Part shown: in pieces, positions 7,922 through 17,117 of the stretch
Layout of the letters: every line of letters starts with the position of its first letter
Position numbering within the stretch: the first letter of the stretch is position 1
From: Nocardioides islandensis
Lineage (GTDB): Bacteria > Actinomycetota > Actinomycetes > Propionibacteriales > Nocardioidaceae
Direction of reading: 5' to 3'
Length of the DNA: 64,000 nt
NCBI RefSeq assembly: GCF_015352455.1
Contig: NZ_JADKPN010000001.1
Coordinates: 186,001-250,000, forward strand
Position numbers and translations under genes: made by a program
Notes under the pieces: model-generated
Database searches by the model: none
Told to the model about the DNA's origin: nothing
The model's input: only the letters and a program-made list of their open reading frames with translations

Positions 7922-9593
7922 GGCCCAGGATCGTCCCGTCGTCGGCGAGGTCGATCCGCGCCGCCGACGGGTCCCGGGGCAGCCCGGGCATCGTCATCAT
8001 GTCGCCGCACACGACCACGACGAACCCGGCGCCGGCCGACAGCCGCACCTCGCGCACGTGCAGCTCGTGGCCGCTCGGGGCACCCACGAGCCCGGGGTCG
8101 GTCGAGAACGAGTACTGCGTCTTCGCGATGCACACGGGCAGCTCGCCGAAGCCGTCCCGCTCGATGCGCTGGAGCCGCCGGCGCGCCTTCGCGTCCCAGG
8201 TGACGTGGCCCGCGCCGTACAGGCGGGTCGCGATCGCCTCGACCTTCTCGGCGAGCGGAAGGTCGTCGGGATAGGTGTAGGAGAACTCGTACGGCGAGGG
8301 CTCGTCGATCGCCTGGAGCACACCCTTCGCGAGGTCGTGGGCACCGGTGCCGCCGTCGGCGAAGTGCGTCGCGGGGTACGCCCGGACGCCCTCGGCCGCG
8401 ACCAGCTCGACGACCTTCTCGACCTCGGCCTCGGTGTCGGTCGGGAAGCGGTTGACCGCGACGACGCAGGGAACGCCGTACACGTGGCGGATGTTGTTCA
8501 GGTGCCGGCGCAGGTTGGCCATGCCGGCCTCGAGCGCGCCGAGGTCCTCGGTGCCGAGGTCGGCGAGGGCGACGCCGCCGTGGTACTTCAGCGCGCGCAC
8601 GGTGGCCACCACGACGGCGACGTCGGGGCGGAGGCCGGACTTGCGGCACTTGATGTCCACGAACTTCTCGGCACCGAGGTCCGCGCCGAAGCCCGCCTCG
8701 GTGACGACGTAGTCGGCCAGCCGGAGGCCCGCGCGGGTGGCGGTCACCGAGCTGCACCCGTGGGCGATGTTGGCGAACGGGCCTCCGTGCACGAAGGCCG
8801 GCGCCCCTTCCAGCGTCTGCACGAGGTTCGGCGCCAGGGCGTCGCGGAGCAGCACCGCCATCGCGCCGTCGGCCTTGAGCTCGCGGGCGGTCACCGGCGC
8901 CATCGCGCGGGTGTAGCCGACGACGATGTCGCCGATCCGCTTCTTGAGGTCCGCCCACGACTCGGTCAGGCAGAAGATCGCCATCAGCTCGGAGGCCACG
9001 ACGATGTCGAAGCCGTCCTCGCGCGGGAAGCCGTTGGCGCGGCCGCCGAGCGCGACGTTCACCTCGCGCAGTGCCCGGTCGTTCATGTCGACCACGCGCT
9101 TCCAGGTCACGCTGCGCACGTCGATGTCGAGCTCGTTGCCGTGGTGGATGTGGTTGTCGATGAGCGCCGCGAGCAGGTTGTTGGCCGCGGCGATCGCGGC
9201 GAAGTCACCGGTGAAGTGCAGGTTGATGTCGGTCATCGGCACGACCTGGCTGTAGCCGCCGCCGGCCGCGCCGCCCTTCATGCCGAACACCGGGCCCATC
9301 GACGGCTCGCGCAGGCAGGCCATCGCCCGGTGGCCGAGCCCGTGCAGGGCGTCGGTGAGCCCGACCGTCGTGGTGGTCTTGCCCTCGCCGGGCGGGGTCG
9401 GGGAGATCGCGGTCATCAGCACGAGACGCCCCAGCGGCCGGTCCGCCAGCGAGCTCAGGTACCCGAGGTCGACCTTCGCCTTGTAGCGGCCGTACGGCAC
9501 GAGGTGCTGCTCGTCGATGCCGAGCGTCTCCGCGGCCACGTCGCGGATCGGCCGCAGCTCGGCGGCGTTCGCGATCTCGATGTCCGACAGCAA
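7914..9593 (-). CDS. fhs: Formate-tetrahydrofolate ligase
   Basis: Makes 10-formyltetrahydrofolate from formate, ATP and tetrahydrofolate. It has 559 residues, the family norm. The ATP-binding loop is [15 protein letters not shown] at about residues 65-79; other hallmarks are [31 protein letters not shown] and [13 protein letters not shown]. Start is TTG at 9593, supported by GGAGGGGG about 9 bases upstream. Sits tail to tail with the methyltransferase gene, forming a small one-carbon locus. Confidence 0.95.
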   Translation of the reverse strand: MLSDIEIANAAELRPIRDVAAETLGIDEQHLVPYGRYKAKVDLGYLSSLADRPLGRLVLMTAISPTPPGEGKTTTTVGLTDALHGLGHRAMACLREPSMGPVFGMKGGAAGGGYSQVVPMTDINLHFTGDFAAIAAANNLLAALIDNHIHHGNELDIDVRSVTWKRVVDMNDRALREVNVALGGRANGFPREDGFDIVVASELMAIFCLTESWADLKKRIGDIVVGYTRAMAPVTARELKADGAMAVLLRDALAPNLVQTLEGAPAFVHGGPFANIAHGCSSVTATRAGLRLADYVVTEAGFGADLGAEKFVDIKCRKSGLRPDVAVVVATVRALKYHGGVALADLGTEDLGALEAGMANLRRHLNNIRHVYGVPCVVAVNRFPTDTEAEVEKVVELVAAEGVRAYPATHFADGGTGAHDLAKGVLQAIDEPSPYEFSYTYPDDLPLAEKVEAIATRLYGAGHVTWDAKARRRLQRIERDGFGELPVCIAKTQYSFSTDPGLVGAPSGHELHVREVRLSAGAGFVVVVCGDMMTMPGLPRDPSAARIDLADDGTILGLS

Positions 9594-9633
9594 AGCCAGT
9601 CCCCCTCCGTCGCGTGACCCAGGTCACTCCCGG

Positions 9634-10881
9634 TCACCCCGGGGGCACGCTAGCCGTCCGGCGGTGGATCTGCGAGCGCTCCTCCGACTCCGCCACGACG
9701 CGTCCGCCGCGCAGCACCCACCGCGGCTTCGCGTGCTCGCGCAGCAGGTCGACCACGCGCTCGGCACGGTGCACGCAGAGGTCGGCGCGACGGCCGACCG
9801 CGATCGTGTGCTCGTCCAGCCCGAGCACCCGCGCCGCCCGTGTCGTCACGAGGTCGACCAGGCGCAGCTGGTCGGGCCCGGACAGGAAGCCGAGAAGGTG
9901 CGCGGCGAGGAACGCGACCTCGAGCATGTTGTGGCGGCCGAACGGGTAGTAGGCATCCTCGATGTCGTCCTGCCCGAGCGCGACGGCGAGGTCCTCGTCG
10001 AGGAACTCCCGCACCGGCAGGTGCAGCGGCCCGGTGTGCGGGTCCGAGACGAAGCCCAGCCCGGCGGCCCGCGCCAGCTCGACCAGCCGGACGACCGAGG
10101 GGGTCGGGTACGTCGCGAGCGCGCGGGCGTGGCAGGCGACGCCACGGCCCTGGAGCCCGTGCTCGATCATCGCCTCGGCCAGCATCGCCGTGGTCCGCAG
10201 CGAGGGGTCGCCGGCGTCGTCCACCAGCATCGCCACCCTCGTGCCGTTCGCGGCAGCCACCCGGCACGCCCACCGGACGTGCTCGGCAGCGTCGCGGTCG
10301 GTCAGCTCGATCCACGGGATCCCGCCGACGACGTCGGCGCCGAGCCGGACGGCCTCCTCGCACAGCTCCGCGGCGCCCGGGTCGCGCAGCAGCCCGTCCT
10401 GCGGGAACGCCACGACCTGGAGGTCGACCAGGTCGCGGTACTCCTCCCGCACCTCGAGCACGGCCGCCATCCCCTCCAGGCCGGCGGTGGTGTCCACGTC
10501 GACGAAGGCCTGCACGTGCAGCACGCCGTTGACGACCGCGAGGTCCAGCGCGCGGCGTACGTTCGGCACGATCCATGTTCGGTCGTAGGCCTTCTTCACG
10601 GCGTTGGCGTCCCGCACGATCGAGCGCATCGCCGCGCCCATCTCGCCGGAGGTGTACGCCGCGAGCGCGCCGTCGCCGGCCATCGGCAGCGTGTAGACCT
10701 TGTCGAGGTGCATGTGCCCGTTGACGAACGACGGCGTGACCAGCCCGCCCTCGGCGTCCAGGGCCAGCCCGGGCTCGACGTGCACGTCGCCCTCGCCGAC
10801 GCCGACGTACAGCCCGTCGGCGATCCCGAGGTCCACCACCCGCCCGTCGAGGAGGCGGGCGTTGCGCACGACGACATCCAC
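9634..10881 (-). CDS. CodA-like amidohydrolase with an altered metal site
   Basis: A 415-residue amidohydrolase-superfamily protein closest in pattern to cytosine deaminase: VNGHMHLDK (His56, His58), AFPQDG (Gln161), His251 and GQDDIEDAYYPFG (Asp near 305). In E. coli CodA the third histidine ligand and catalytic glutamate lie in an HCDE motif. The corresponding stretch here, AMLVDDAGD (217-225), has Leu219 and Asp222 instead. It may therefore be a deaminase or hydrolase with different chemistry, or not a catalyst. GTG start. Substrate unknown; its one-carbon neighbours give only weak context. Confidence 0.72.
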   Translation of the reverse strand: MDVVVRNARLLDGRVVDLGIADGLYVGVGEGDVHVEPGLALDAEGGLVTPSFVNGHMHLDKVYTLPMAGDGALAAYTSGEMGAAMRSIVRDANAVKKAYDRTWIVPNVRRALDLAVVNGVLHVQAFVDVDTTAGLEGMAAVLEVREEYRDLVDLQVVAFPQDGLLRDPGAAELCEEAVRLGADVVGGIPWIELTDRDAAEHVRWACRVAAANGTRVAMLVDDAGDPSLRTTAMLAEAMIEHGLQGRGVACHARALATYPTPSVVRLVELARAAGLGFVSDPHTGPLHLPVREFLDEDLAVALGQDDIEDAYYPFGRHNMLEVAFLAAHLLGFLSGPDQLRLVDLVTTRAARVLGLDEHTIAVGRRADLCVHRAERVVDLLREHAKPRWVLRGGRVVAESEERSQIHRRTASVPPG

Positions 10882-10905
10882 CGCCCGATCGTAGGAACGC
10901 CGATG

Positions 10906-11577
10906 TCAGCCGCGCCAGGCATCACCCTCCGGCGACAGGTCGGCGTACGTGCGGATCCACGCGTGCATGGCGATCGCGGCGGCGGCCGAGGCGTTGATCG
11001 AGCGGGTGGAGCCGAACTGGGCGATGGAGAAGGTGCCGTCGCACGCGCGCCACGCGGCCTCCGACAGGCCCGGTCCCTCCTGGCCGAACAGGAAGCACAC
11101 CGAGCGCGGGATCGTCATCGTCTCCAGGTGGTCCGAGCCGGGCAGGTTGTCGATGCCCAGCAGGGCGATGTCCCGCTCGTGGACGTACGCCGCCAGCTCG
11201 TCGACCGACGCGTGGTGCCGGAGGTGCTGGTAGCGGTCGGTGACCATCGCGCCGCGGCGGTTCCACCGGCGGTTGCCGACGATGTGCACCTCGGCGGCGA
11301 GGAAGGCGTTGGCGGAGCGGACGATCGTGCCGATGTTGAAGTCGTGCTGCCAGTTCTCGATCGCGACGTGGAAGCCGTGCCGGCGGGAATCCAGGTCGGC
11401 CACGATCGCCTCCATCGACCAGTACCGGTAGCGGTCGACGACGTTGCGCCGGTCGCCCTCCGCCAGGAGCCGGGCGTCGTACTGCTCCCCGTCCGGCCAC
11501 GGGCCGACCCACGGCCCGACGCCGACCTCGGCAGGCCCGTGCGGCATCGGGTCGTACGGTGCTCGGCTCTCGTCCAC
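10906..11577 (-). CDS. TrmH/SpoU-family RNA 2'-O-methyltransferase
   Basis: A 223-residue SPOUT-fold protein that should methylate a ribose 2'-OH in tRNA or rRNA using S-adenosylmethionine. All three SpoU motifs are visible: motif 1 NFNIGTIVRSANAF-like (FNIGTIVRSANAF), motif 2 CFLFGQEGPGLS and motif 3 FGSTRSINASAAAAIAMH. It lacks the N-terminal substrate-binding domain of RlmB-type enzymes. Target nucleotide unknown. GTG start; divergent from the DedA gene 60 bases away. Confidence 0.85.
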   Translation of the reverse strand: MDESRAPYDPMPHGPAEVGVGPWVGPWPDGEQYDARLLAEGDRRNVVDRYRYWSMEAIVADLDSRRHGFHVAIENWQHDFNIGTIVRSANAFLAAEVHIVGNRRWNRRGAMVTDRYQHLRHHASVDELAAYVHERDIALLGIDNLPGSDHLETMTIPRSVCFLFGQEGPGLSEAAWRACDGTFSIAQFGSTRSINASAAAAIAMHAWIRTYADLSPEGDAWRG

Positions 11578-11636
11578 CCGCCGACCGTAACGACGTGTTC
11601 ACGTCCCGGTCAGGCCGCGGCAGGTACGGTGAGGCG

Positions 11637-12359
11637 GTGAGAGTGACCGGCCTGCTGGCGCCGCTGCTGTTCGGCATCACCTGGATGGACCCGAACTGGC
11701 TGCTCGACCAGTTCGGGACGGCGTTCTTCTGGGTGAGCCTGGTCATCATCTTCGTGGAGTGCGGGCTGTTCTTCCCGTTCCTGCCCGGGGACACCCTCCT
11801 CGTGGCCATGGGCATCTTCATCGCCAACGAGGACATCTCGATCATCGGCGGCGGTCCGATGGTCAACCTGGCCTTCGGGCTGGTGGTGATGGTCGCGGGC
11901 GCCCTGGCCGGCAACGTCGCCGGCTACGAGATCGGCCGCAAGATCGGTCCACCGCTCTACCAGCACGACGGCCGGATCCTCAAGCGCGAGTACTTCAAGA
12001 AGACCGAGGCGTTCTTCGAGAAGCACGGCCGCAAGGCGCTGGTCATCGGCCGGTTCGTGCCCTTCGTCCGCACCTACATCACGGTGGTCGCGGGAGCGAC
12101 CCGGATGGACCGCCGCAAGTTCATCGTGTGGAGCCTGGTCGGCGCGATCACGTGGGTCGCGAGCATCATGCTGCTCGGGTACTTCGTAGGCGCCAGCGTC
12201 CCGTGGCTGGCCACCAACGTCGACTACCTGATCCTCGGCCTGCTGGCCCTGTCGGTGGTCCCGATCGTCATCGAGTGGTGGCGGCACCACGACGACGACG
12301 ACGAGGACGAGGACGAGGAGTCCTCCAGCAGCGCGAAGAGCGAGAGCACGAGCTCCTAG
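11637..12359 (+). CDS. DedA family (VTT domain) membrane protein
   Basis: A polytopic membrane protein of 240 residues of the DedA/VTT superfamily, whose members act as lipid scramblases or flippases linked to undecaprenyl-phosphate and phospholipid recycling. Motifs are FPFLPGDTLLVAMG, AGNVAGYEIGRKIG and FFEKHGRKALVIGRFVPFVR followed by TYITVVAGATRM. The C-terminus is a run of Asp/Glu then Ser (about residues 216-240). The start is GTG at 11637; the longer frame to 11559 overlaps the divergent gene and is rejected. Stop codon TAG is shared base for base with the pyrE stop on the other strand (CTAG). Confidence 0.88.
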   Translation: MRVTGLLAPLLFGITWMDPNWLLDQFGTAFFWVSLVIIFVECGLFFPFLPGDTLLVAMGIFIANEDISIIGGGPMVNLAFGLVVMVAGALAGNVAGYEIGRKIGPPLYQHDGRILKREYFKKTEAFFEKHGRKALVIGRFVPFVRTYITVVAGATRMDRRKFIVWSLVGAITWVASIMLLGYFVGASVPWLATNVDYLILGLLALSVVPIVIEWWRHHDDDDEDEDEESSSSAKSESTSS

Positions 12360-12901
12360 GGCCCCGAGGACGCGGCGCGTACGGCGTCCAGGTCGGCCTT
12401 CGTCAGGACAGCGCGCACCTCGAGCCCGACGTCCGAGAGCGGGTTCTCCCCCGCCGGCGACCGGTCGATCGCGCAGACGACCAGGTCGACCGTCGCGCCC
12501 GCCTCGCGCAGCGCGTTGGTCGCGTCGCGGACGGCCCCGCCGGTGGTGATGACGTCCTCGACCAGCGTCACCCGGCGGCCGGCCACGTCGGGCCCCTCGG
12601 CCAGCTTGCAGGTGCCGTACTCCTTGGCCTTCTTGCGCACGAACAGCGCGGGCAGCCCGGTCCGGGCGCTGAGCGCGGTGACGATCGGGATGCCGCCCAT
12701 CTCCAGGCCGCCGAGGAGATCGACGTCGCTCGGCAGCAGGCCCTGCATCTGGGCGGCCACGCGGGCGAGCAGCGCCGGGTCGGTCTCGAAGAGGTACTTG
12801 TCGAAGTACTCGTGCGACACCTGCCCCGACCGGAGGGTGAACTCCCCGCTCAGCCGGCAGCGGGCGTCGACGTCGCGGGCGAGGTCCGGGTCGGAGGTCA
12901 T
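12356..12901 (-). CDS. pyrE: Orotate phosphoribosyltransferase
   Basis: Converts orotate and PRPP to orotidine 5'-phosphate in pyrimidine synthesis. The 181-residue protein has the PRPP-binding motif VTLVEDVITTGGAV near residue 120 and the catalytic-loop lysine segment FVRKKAKEYGT. ATG at 12901. It lies 4 bases downstream of the FAD oxidoreductase stop on the same strand, so the two are probably cotranscribed, although no metabolic link is evident. Confidence 0.92.
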   Translation of the reverse strand: MTSDPDLARDVDARCRLSGEFTLRSGQVSHEYFDKYLFETDPALLARVAAQMQGLLPSDVDLLGGLEMGGIPIVTALSARTGLPALFVRKKAKEYGTCKLAEGPDVAGRRVTLVEDVITTGGAVRDATNALREAGATVDLVVCAIDRSPAGENPLSDVGLEVRAVLTKADLDAVRAASSGP

Positions 12902-12905
12902 GGGC

Positions 12906-13967
12906 TCATCCCAGCATCGCCCGGATGTCGGGTGCGAACCGGGTGGCGAAGTCGTACCCCGCCAACGTCTGCTCGCGGCGGCGTGAGGCGTACGCCGCCT
13001 CGAAGTCCGAGGGGTCCTCGGCGAACACCTCCGCGAACACCTCCGCCTGCCGCGCTGCGGTGTCCATGCCCAGGCCCGCCCACGGGTCCTGCCCGGTGCC
13101 GGCGTCGCCGACGAGCGCCCAGCCCGGCCCGGACGCACGACGCAGCACGCTGTCGGCCGGCAGGCCGGTGAAGACGCCGCCCTGCCACGTCAGCCCACGG
13201 ACCCGGTCCGCGAGCGTGGCGTGTCGCTGGAGGCGGCGCTCGAGATCGGCCGCGTGGTCCTCGTCGCGCTCGTCGTGGGCGGCCAGGGGCACGCTGACCG
13301 CGAGGCAGGCCAGTCCCCCGTCACTGGGGAACACGTACGCGAACTCGTCGCCGACCAGCGAGAACTCCGGCCCGACGTCCGGCGGGCTCTCCCAGCCCCT
13401 TCCGTAGCGGTAGTACATCGCGCGAGCGGCGGGGTGCCGTTCGTCCTCCGGCGCACCCACCAGCGCCGCGACCCGGGAGCGTCGCCCGTCGGCACCCACC
13501 ACGGCCCGGGCCACGTGCCGCTCGCCGGCCTCGTCGACGACGCCCACGATGCGCTCTCCCTCCGCGACGACGTCGGTGACCTTGGTGTCGGTGCGCACGT
13601 CGACGCCCGCGCGCTCGCAGGCGCCCACCAGGATCGCGTCGAGCGTCACGCGCCGTACCGAGAGACAGAAGCCGGCCTCGCCCGGATCCTGGGGCGGACC
13701 CTGCTCGGCCGGACCGTCGTCGAGGGCGAAGTACTCGCAGCCGAGGCGCGGGGCACCGGCCGCCAGGACCTCGTCGAGCACGCCGACCTCGGCCAGCGAG
13801 CGGACCAGCCCGTCCCCGCGGAAGAAGTGGGTCGACAACGTGTCCGAGGGGAAGTGCCGAGCCTCGAGCAGCCGCACGGCCGCCCCGCGGGCCCGCAGAC
13901 GCAGCGCGGTCAGCGCGCCGGCCACGCGGCCGCCGACCACGACCACATCCACGGGAGCCGAGGTCAC
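12906..13967 (-). CDS. FAD-dependent oxidoreductase (geranylgeranyl reductase/PHBH-like)
   Basis: A 353-residue flavoprotein with an N-terminal Rossmann motif VVVVGGRVAGALTALRLRA, a middle DGRRSRVAALVGA segment (NAD(P)H/FAD 'DG' motif) and the C-terminal FAD motif WALVGDAGTGQDPWAGLG. It belongs to the group containing flavin monooxygenases and geranylgeranyl reductases. The start is the GTG at 13967 (VTSAPVDVVVVGG). The reaction cannot be deduced. Divergent from the aminotransferase gene by 36 bases. Confidence 0.82.
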   Translation of the reverse strand: MTSAPVDVVVVGGRVAGALTALRLRARGAAVRLLEARHFPSDTLSTHFFRGDGLVRSLAEVGVLDEVLAAGAPRLGCEYFALDDGPAEQGPPQDPGEAGFCLSVRRVTLDAILVGACERAGVDVRTDTKVTDVVAEGERIVGVVDEAGERHVARAVVGADGRRSRVAALVGAPEDERHPAARAMYYRYGRGWESPPDVGPEFSLVGDEFAYVFPSDGGLACLAVSVPLAAHDERDEDHAADLERRLQRHATLADRVRGLTWQGGVFTGLPADSVLRRASGPGWALVGDAGTGQDPWAGLGMDTAARQAEVFAEVFAEDPSDFEAAYASRRREQTLAGYDFATRFAPDIRAMLG

Positions 13968-14003
13968 CCGCGCAGGATAGAGCCGCACGGCTAGCCTCGC
14001 GCC

Positions 14004-15173
14004 ATGACGACGCCGCGCACCGCCGCCCGTCTCGACGGCATCCCGCCGACGATCTTCTCGACCATGTCGGCGCTCGCCGTGCGCACCGGCGCGGTGAACC
14101 TCGGCCAGGGCTTCCCGGACGAGGACGGCCCTCCGGAGGTCATCGCGGCGGCCGTGCGGGCGCTGCAGTCCGGCGCCAACCAGTACGCGCCGGGGATCGG
14201 CACGCCGGCCCTGCGTCAGGCCGTCGCCCGGCACCAGCAGCGGCACTACGGCCTGCAGCTGGACCCGGACAGCCAGGTCGTGGTGACCACGGGCTGCACC
14301 GAGGGCATCGCGTCCGCGCTGCTCGGCCTGGTGGACCCCGGCGACGAGGTGGTGGTCCTCGAGCCCTACTACGACAGCTACGTCGCGATGATCCAGATGG
14401 CCGGCGGCGTACGGCGCCCGGTCACCCTCCGCGCCCCGGACTTCCGGCTGGACCTCGACGAGCTGCGGGCCGCGGTCACGTCCCGGACCCGCTTCGTGCT
14501 GCTGAACAGCCCGCACAACCCGACCGGCACCGTGCTCACCCGCGCGGAGCTGGAGGCGGTGGCCGAGCTCGCGGTCGATCGGGACCTGGTCGTGATCACC
14601 GACGAGGTGTACGAGCACCTGACCTTCGGCACCGACCACGTGCCGATGGCGACGCTGCCCGGCATGGCCGAACGCACGCTCACGCTGTCGAGCGCGGGCA
14701 AGAGCTACTCGTTCACCGGCTGGAAGGTCGGCTGGGCGACCGGGCCGGCCTCGCTCGTGGGCGCCGTCCTGGCCGCCAAGCAGTGGCTGACGTTCACCTC
14801 GGGGGCGCCGCTCCAGCCCGCCGTGGCCGCCGCCCTCGACGAGCACCCCGACTTCCCCACGACGCTGGCGGCCGAGCTACGGGAGAAGCGGGACCTGCTC
14901 TGCGACGGCCTGGAGAAGATCGGCCTGCGCGGCCGCCCGCCCGAGGGCACGTACTTCGCCACCAGCGACATCACCGACCTCGGCTGGCCCGACGCCATGG
15001 CGTTCTGCCTCGCCCTCCCCGAGCGCGCCGGCGTCGTCGGCATCCCCACCCAGGTCTTCTACGACGACCCCGACGCCGGTCGTCAGCTGGTCCGCTGGGC
15101 CTTCTGCAAGCGTCGCGAGGTGATCGAGGAGGCCGTCAGCCGGCTCGGTGCTGCGGACTTGTCGTACGGCTGA
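14004..15173 (+). CDS. Class I/II aminotransferase (DapC/kynurenine aminotransferase-like)
   Basis: A PLP-dependent enzyme of 389 residues. The Schiff-base lysine is in LSSAGKSYSFTGWKVGWA, PLP contacts are in NSPHNPTGTVL and ITDEVYEHL, and the substrate loop begins VNLGQGFPDEDGP. The pattern matches the group that includes mycobacterial DapC (N-succinyl-diaminopimelate aminotransferase) and kynurenine or methionine aminotransferases. DapC is plausible for an actinomycete, but no other lysine-pathway gene is nearby. Confidence 0.8.
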   Translation: MTTPRTAARLDGIPPTIFSTMSALAVRTGAVNLGQGFPDEDGPPEVIAAAVRALQSGANQYAPGIGTPALRQAVARHQQRHYGLQLDPDSQVVVTTGCTEGIASALLGLVDPGDEVVVLEPYYDSYVAMIQMAGGVRRPVTLRAPDFRLDLDELRAAVTSRTRFVLLNSPHNPTGTVLTRAELEAVAELAVDRDLVVITDEVYEHLTFGTDHVPMATLPGMAERTLTLSSAGKSYSFTGWKVGWATGPASLVGAVLAAKQWLTFTSGAPLQPAVAAALDEHPDFPTTLAAELREKRDLLCDGLEKIGLRGRPPEGTYFATSDITDLGWPDAMAFCLALPERAGVVGIPTQVFYDDPDAGRQLVRWAFCKRREVIEEAVSRLGAADLSYG

Positions 15174-15175
15174 CG

Positions 15176-15203
15176 ACGTGGCGTTTGGGACCAAACGCCG
15201 CGT
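15176..15203. repeat. Hairpin GGCGTTTGG/CCAAACGCC between convergent genes
   Basis: GGCGTTTGG (15180-15188) pairs perfectly with CCAAACGCC (15191-15199) around a 2-base loop. The stem extends to ACGTGGCG...CGCCGCGT with one mismatch. It lies 6 bases after the aminotransferase stop, so it may serve as its terminator. A weaker hairpin, TGGCGTT/AACGGCA, follows at about 15220-15240. Confidence 0.55.
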
Positions 15204-15216
15204 GAAAGCGCTTTCA
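15203..15216. promoter_or_regulatory. LacI-family/cre-like 14-base palindrome
   Basis: TGAAAGCGCTTTCA is a perfect palindrome with the central CG typical of LacI-family operators, and it matches the catabolite-responsive (cre) consensus of Firmicutes. It lies between the 3' ends of two convergent genes, not at a promoter, so a regulatory role is doubtful. It may simply be part of a multi-hairpin repeat. Confidence 0.35.
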
Positions 15217-15257
15217 GAGTGGCGTTCCTGCCCAACGGCAGACGAATCGGTGGCCCG

Positions 15258-16031
15258 TCAGTACCTGCGCCGACGACCGAACCAGTCGTTCGCGCCGCCG
15301 ATGAACAGCAGCACGATGACGGCGATGGCGCCGAGCAGCGGGACGGCCGAGACGACGGACTTGATGCCCAGCAGGCTGAGCAGGCCGGCCACGACGGCGG
15401 AGATGACGAGCAGGATGCGGGCGGCGTTCGAGCGGCGCAGCACGAACACCGCGAGGACGCAGGAGATCAGGCACCAGACGGTGACGACCAGCAGGATGCC
15501 GACCACGACGCCGTAGGCGTCCTCGGCGCTGAAGTTGCTGTTGCTGTTGCTGTCGCGGATCGCCTTGTCGATCTCCCGGGTCACGTCGTCCTTGGCGATC
15601 AGCATCGCCAGGGTGATGAAGCCGTAGAGCAGGAACGAGATGCCGGACAGCACGATGGTGATCCAGGCCGCCGCGGTGACCCCGCCGGGGCGCTCGTCGG
15701 TGCCGAGCGGGCGGCCGTACATGTCGAGCCCGTCGCCGAGCGGCCCGCCGGTGCCGGGCTGCTGGGGGTAGGGCGTCTGGCCGTACGGCGCCGAGCCGTA
15801 GGGGTTCTGGGCGTAGGGGTTCTCGGCCGGCGGCTGGGCCGGGGCATCGCTCGAGGGCGGGACCGAGGACGGCTCCGACGGGTTGGCCGGCGGGCTGGCA
15901 GTCGGGCTGGACGGCGGGGGCGTCGGCTGGCCGTACGGGTTCTCGCCGGCGGGCGACCCCGTGCCGTACGGGTTCTGCGGAGGCTGCGGCGGCTGCTGCG
16001 GCGGGTTCTGGCCGTAGGGGTTCTCGCTCAC
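15258..16031 (-). CDS. Proline-rich membrane protein (DUF4064-like)
   Basis: A 257-residue protein with a long disordered cytoplasmic N-terminus (about residues 1-115) made of NPYGQ-type Pro/Gly/Tyr repeats, followed by about four membrane segments (ITIVLSGISFLLYGFITLAM; VVVGILLVVTVWCLISCVLA; and two near the end). It ends in NDWFGRRRRY. GTG start at 16031. Proteins of this plan are common in actinobacteria and of unknown function. It precedes another multi-pass protein on the same strand. Confidence 0.8.
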   Translation of the reverse strand: MSENPYGQNPPQQPPQPPQNPYGTGSPAGENPYGQPTPPPSSPTASPPANPSEPSSVPPSSDAPAQPPAENPYAQNPYGSAPYGQTPYPQQPGTGGPLGDGLDMYGRPLGTDERPGGVTAAAWITIVLSGISFLLYGFITLAMLIAKDDVTREIDKAIRDSNSNSNFSAEDAYGVVVGILLVVTVWCLISCVLAVFVLRRSNAARILLVISAVVAGLLSLLGIKSVVSAVPLLGAIAVIVLLFIGGANDWFGRRRRY

Positions 16032-16057
16032 GACGCCATCACATCACGAGCGACAGT

Positions 16058-17104
16058 TCAGGGGGAGGGACGCCACGGCTGCGGCGTCGGGTCCTCCCGG
16101 CGGGCGTACCAACGGTGCGCGCTGGACTGCAGCAGCAGCACGCCGGCCGCGGTGGCGAGCACCCCGGGCACGGCGAGGACCGGCGAGGCGAGCGACCCGG
16201 CCAGGCACACGACGGCGACCGTCCCGGCCGAGGCGACGAGGGCGTACGCCGACCAGCGGACGCGCCGGAACGCCAGCACCGCGAGGATCCCGGACAGGGT
16301 CGACCAGAACACCACGACGACGGCCACCGACCAGGCGGTCGCCCGGATCGTCGCGTCGGAGGCGTCCTGCGCGAGCTGGGGGTTCTGGCGGTGCAGCTCC
16401 TCGAGCAGCCCGTCGGCGTCCGCCACCAGCACGGCGACGAGCAGCAGCCCGAACAGCAGCGCGGTGGAGCAGCACACCCACGTGATCACGCACGCCGCCA
16501 CGACGGCCGAGGGCCGCTGGGACCGGGCCGGACCCACGGGCGGTGGTGCGGGGAGGGCACCGCCGTACTCGCCGTACCCGGTCCACGGCGGCGGGGCCGC
16601 GGAGACGTCCTGCCGCGGACCCGGAGCCGTAGTCACGGGCGGCGGTGCCGGCGCCGGCCGTTCGGCCGGCGGCGCCTGGCCGGAGAACCACAGACGCGCC
16701 GGCTGGAGCCACAGCATGCCGATGCTGCCGGCCACCAGCGCCGCCAGGAAACCGCCGGTCGTGGTGCCGGTGAGGAACAGCGGGACCGCGAGCACGGCCA
16801 GCCCGATGCGGGCGGCACGGTTGCGCTTCAGCACGTGGTAGCCGAGGATCGCGGCCGCCGTCGCCAGCGCCGCGCCGACCATCGCCACGACCCGGAGCAG
16901 GTCCAGCACCGACTCCAGGCCCAGGCCCAGGTCGCTCCCCGGCGGCTGCTCCAGGAACCGCTGGATGGCCGACCGGCTCTCCACCGACCGCAGGTCACCG
17001 AGCCGTTCGAACACAGACGCCACCAGCAGCAGCGAGCCCGCCATCACCAGGGACGCGGCGAGCGTCACCTGACGCGGGCGGGGTGCCGGGGCGTCGGGAG
17101 TCAC
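16058..17104 (-). CDS. Multi-pass membrane protein of unknown function
   Basis: A 348-residue protein with two hydrophobic blocks separated by a Pro/Ala-rich linker. Residues about 12-145 have four helices and residues about 200-330 have four more, with a short acidic loop (LHRQNPQLAQDASD) between. The first block is preceded by PAPRPRQVTLAASLV. GTG start at 17104. No enzymatic motif is visible. It lies 26 bases upstream of the DUF4064-like gene on the same strand and could form a unit with it. Confidence 0.75.
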   Translation of the reverse strand: MTPDAPAPRPRQVTLAASLVMAGSLLLVASVFERLGDLRSVESRSAIQRFLEQPPGSDLGLGLESVLDLLRVVAMVGAALATAAAILGYHVLKRNRAARIGLAVLAVPLFLTGTTTGGFLAALVAGSIGMLWLQPARLWFSGQAPPAERPAPAPPPVTTAPGPRQDVSAAPPPWTGYGEYGGALPAPPPVGPARSQRPSAVVAACVITWVCCSTALLFGLLLVAVLVADADGLLEELHRQNPQLAQDASDATIRATAWSVAVVVVFWSTLSGILAVLAFRRVRWSAYALVASAGTVAVVCLAGSLASPVLAVPGVLATAAGVLLLQSSAHRWYARREDPTPQPWRPSP

Positions 17105-17117
17105 GCGCTCCAGTGTC

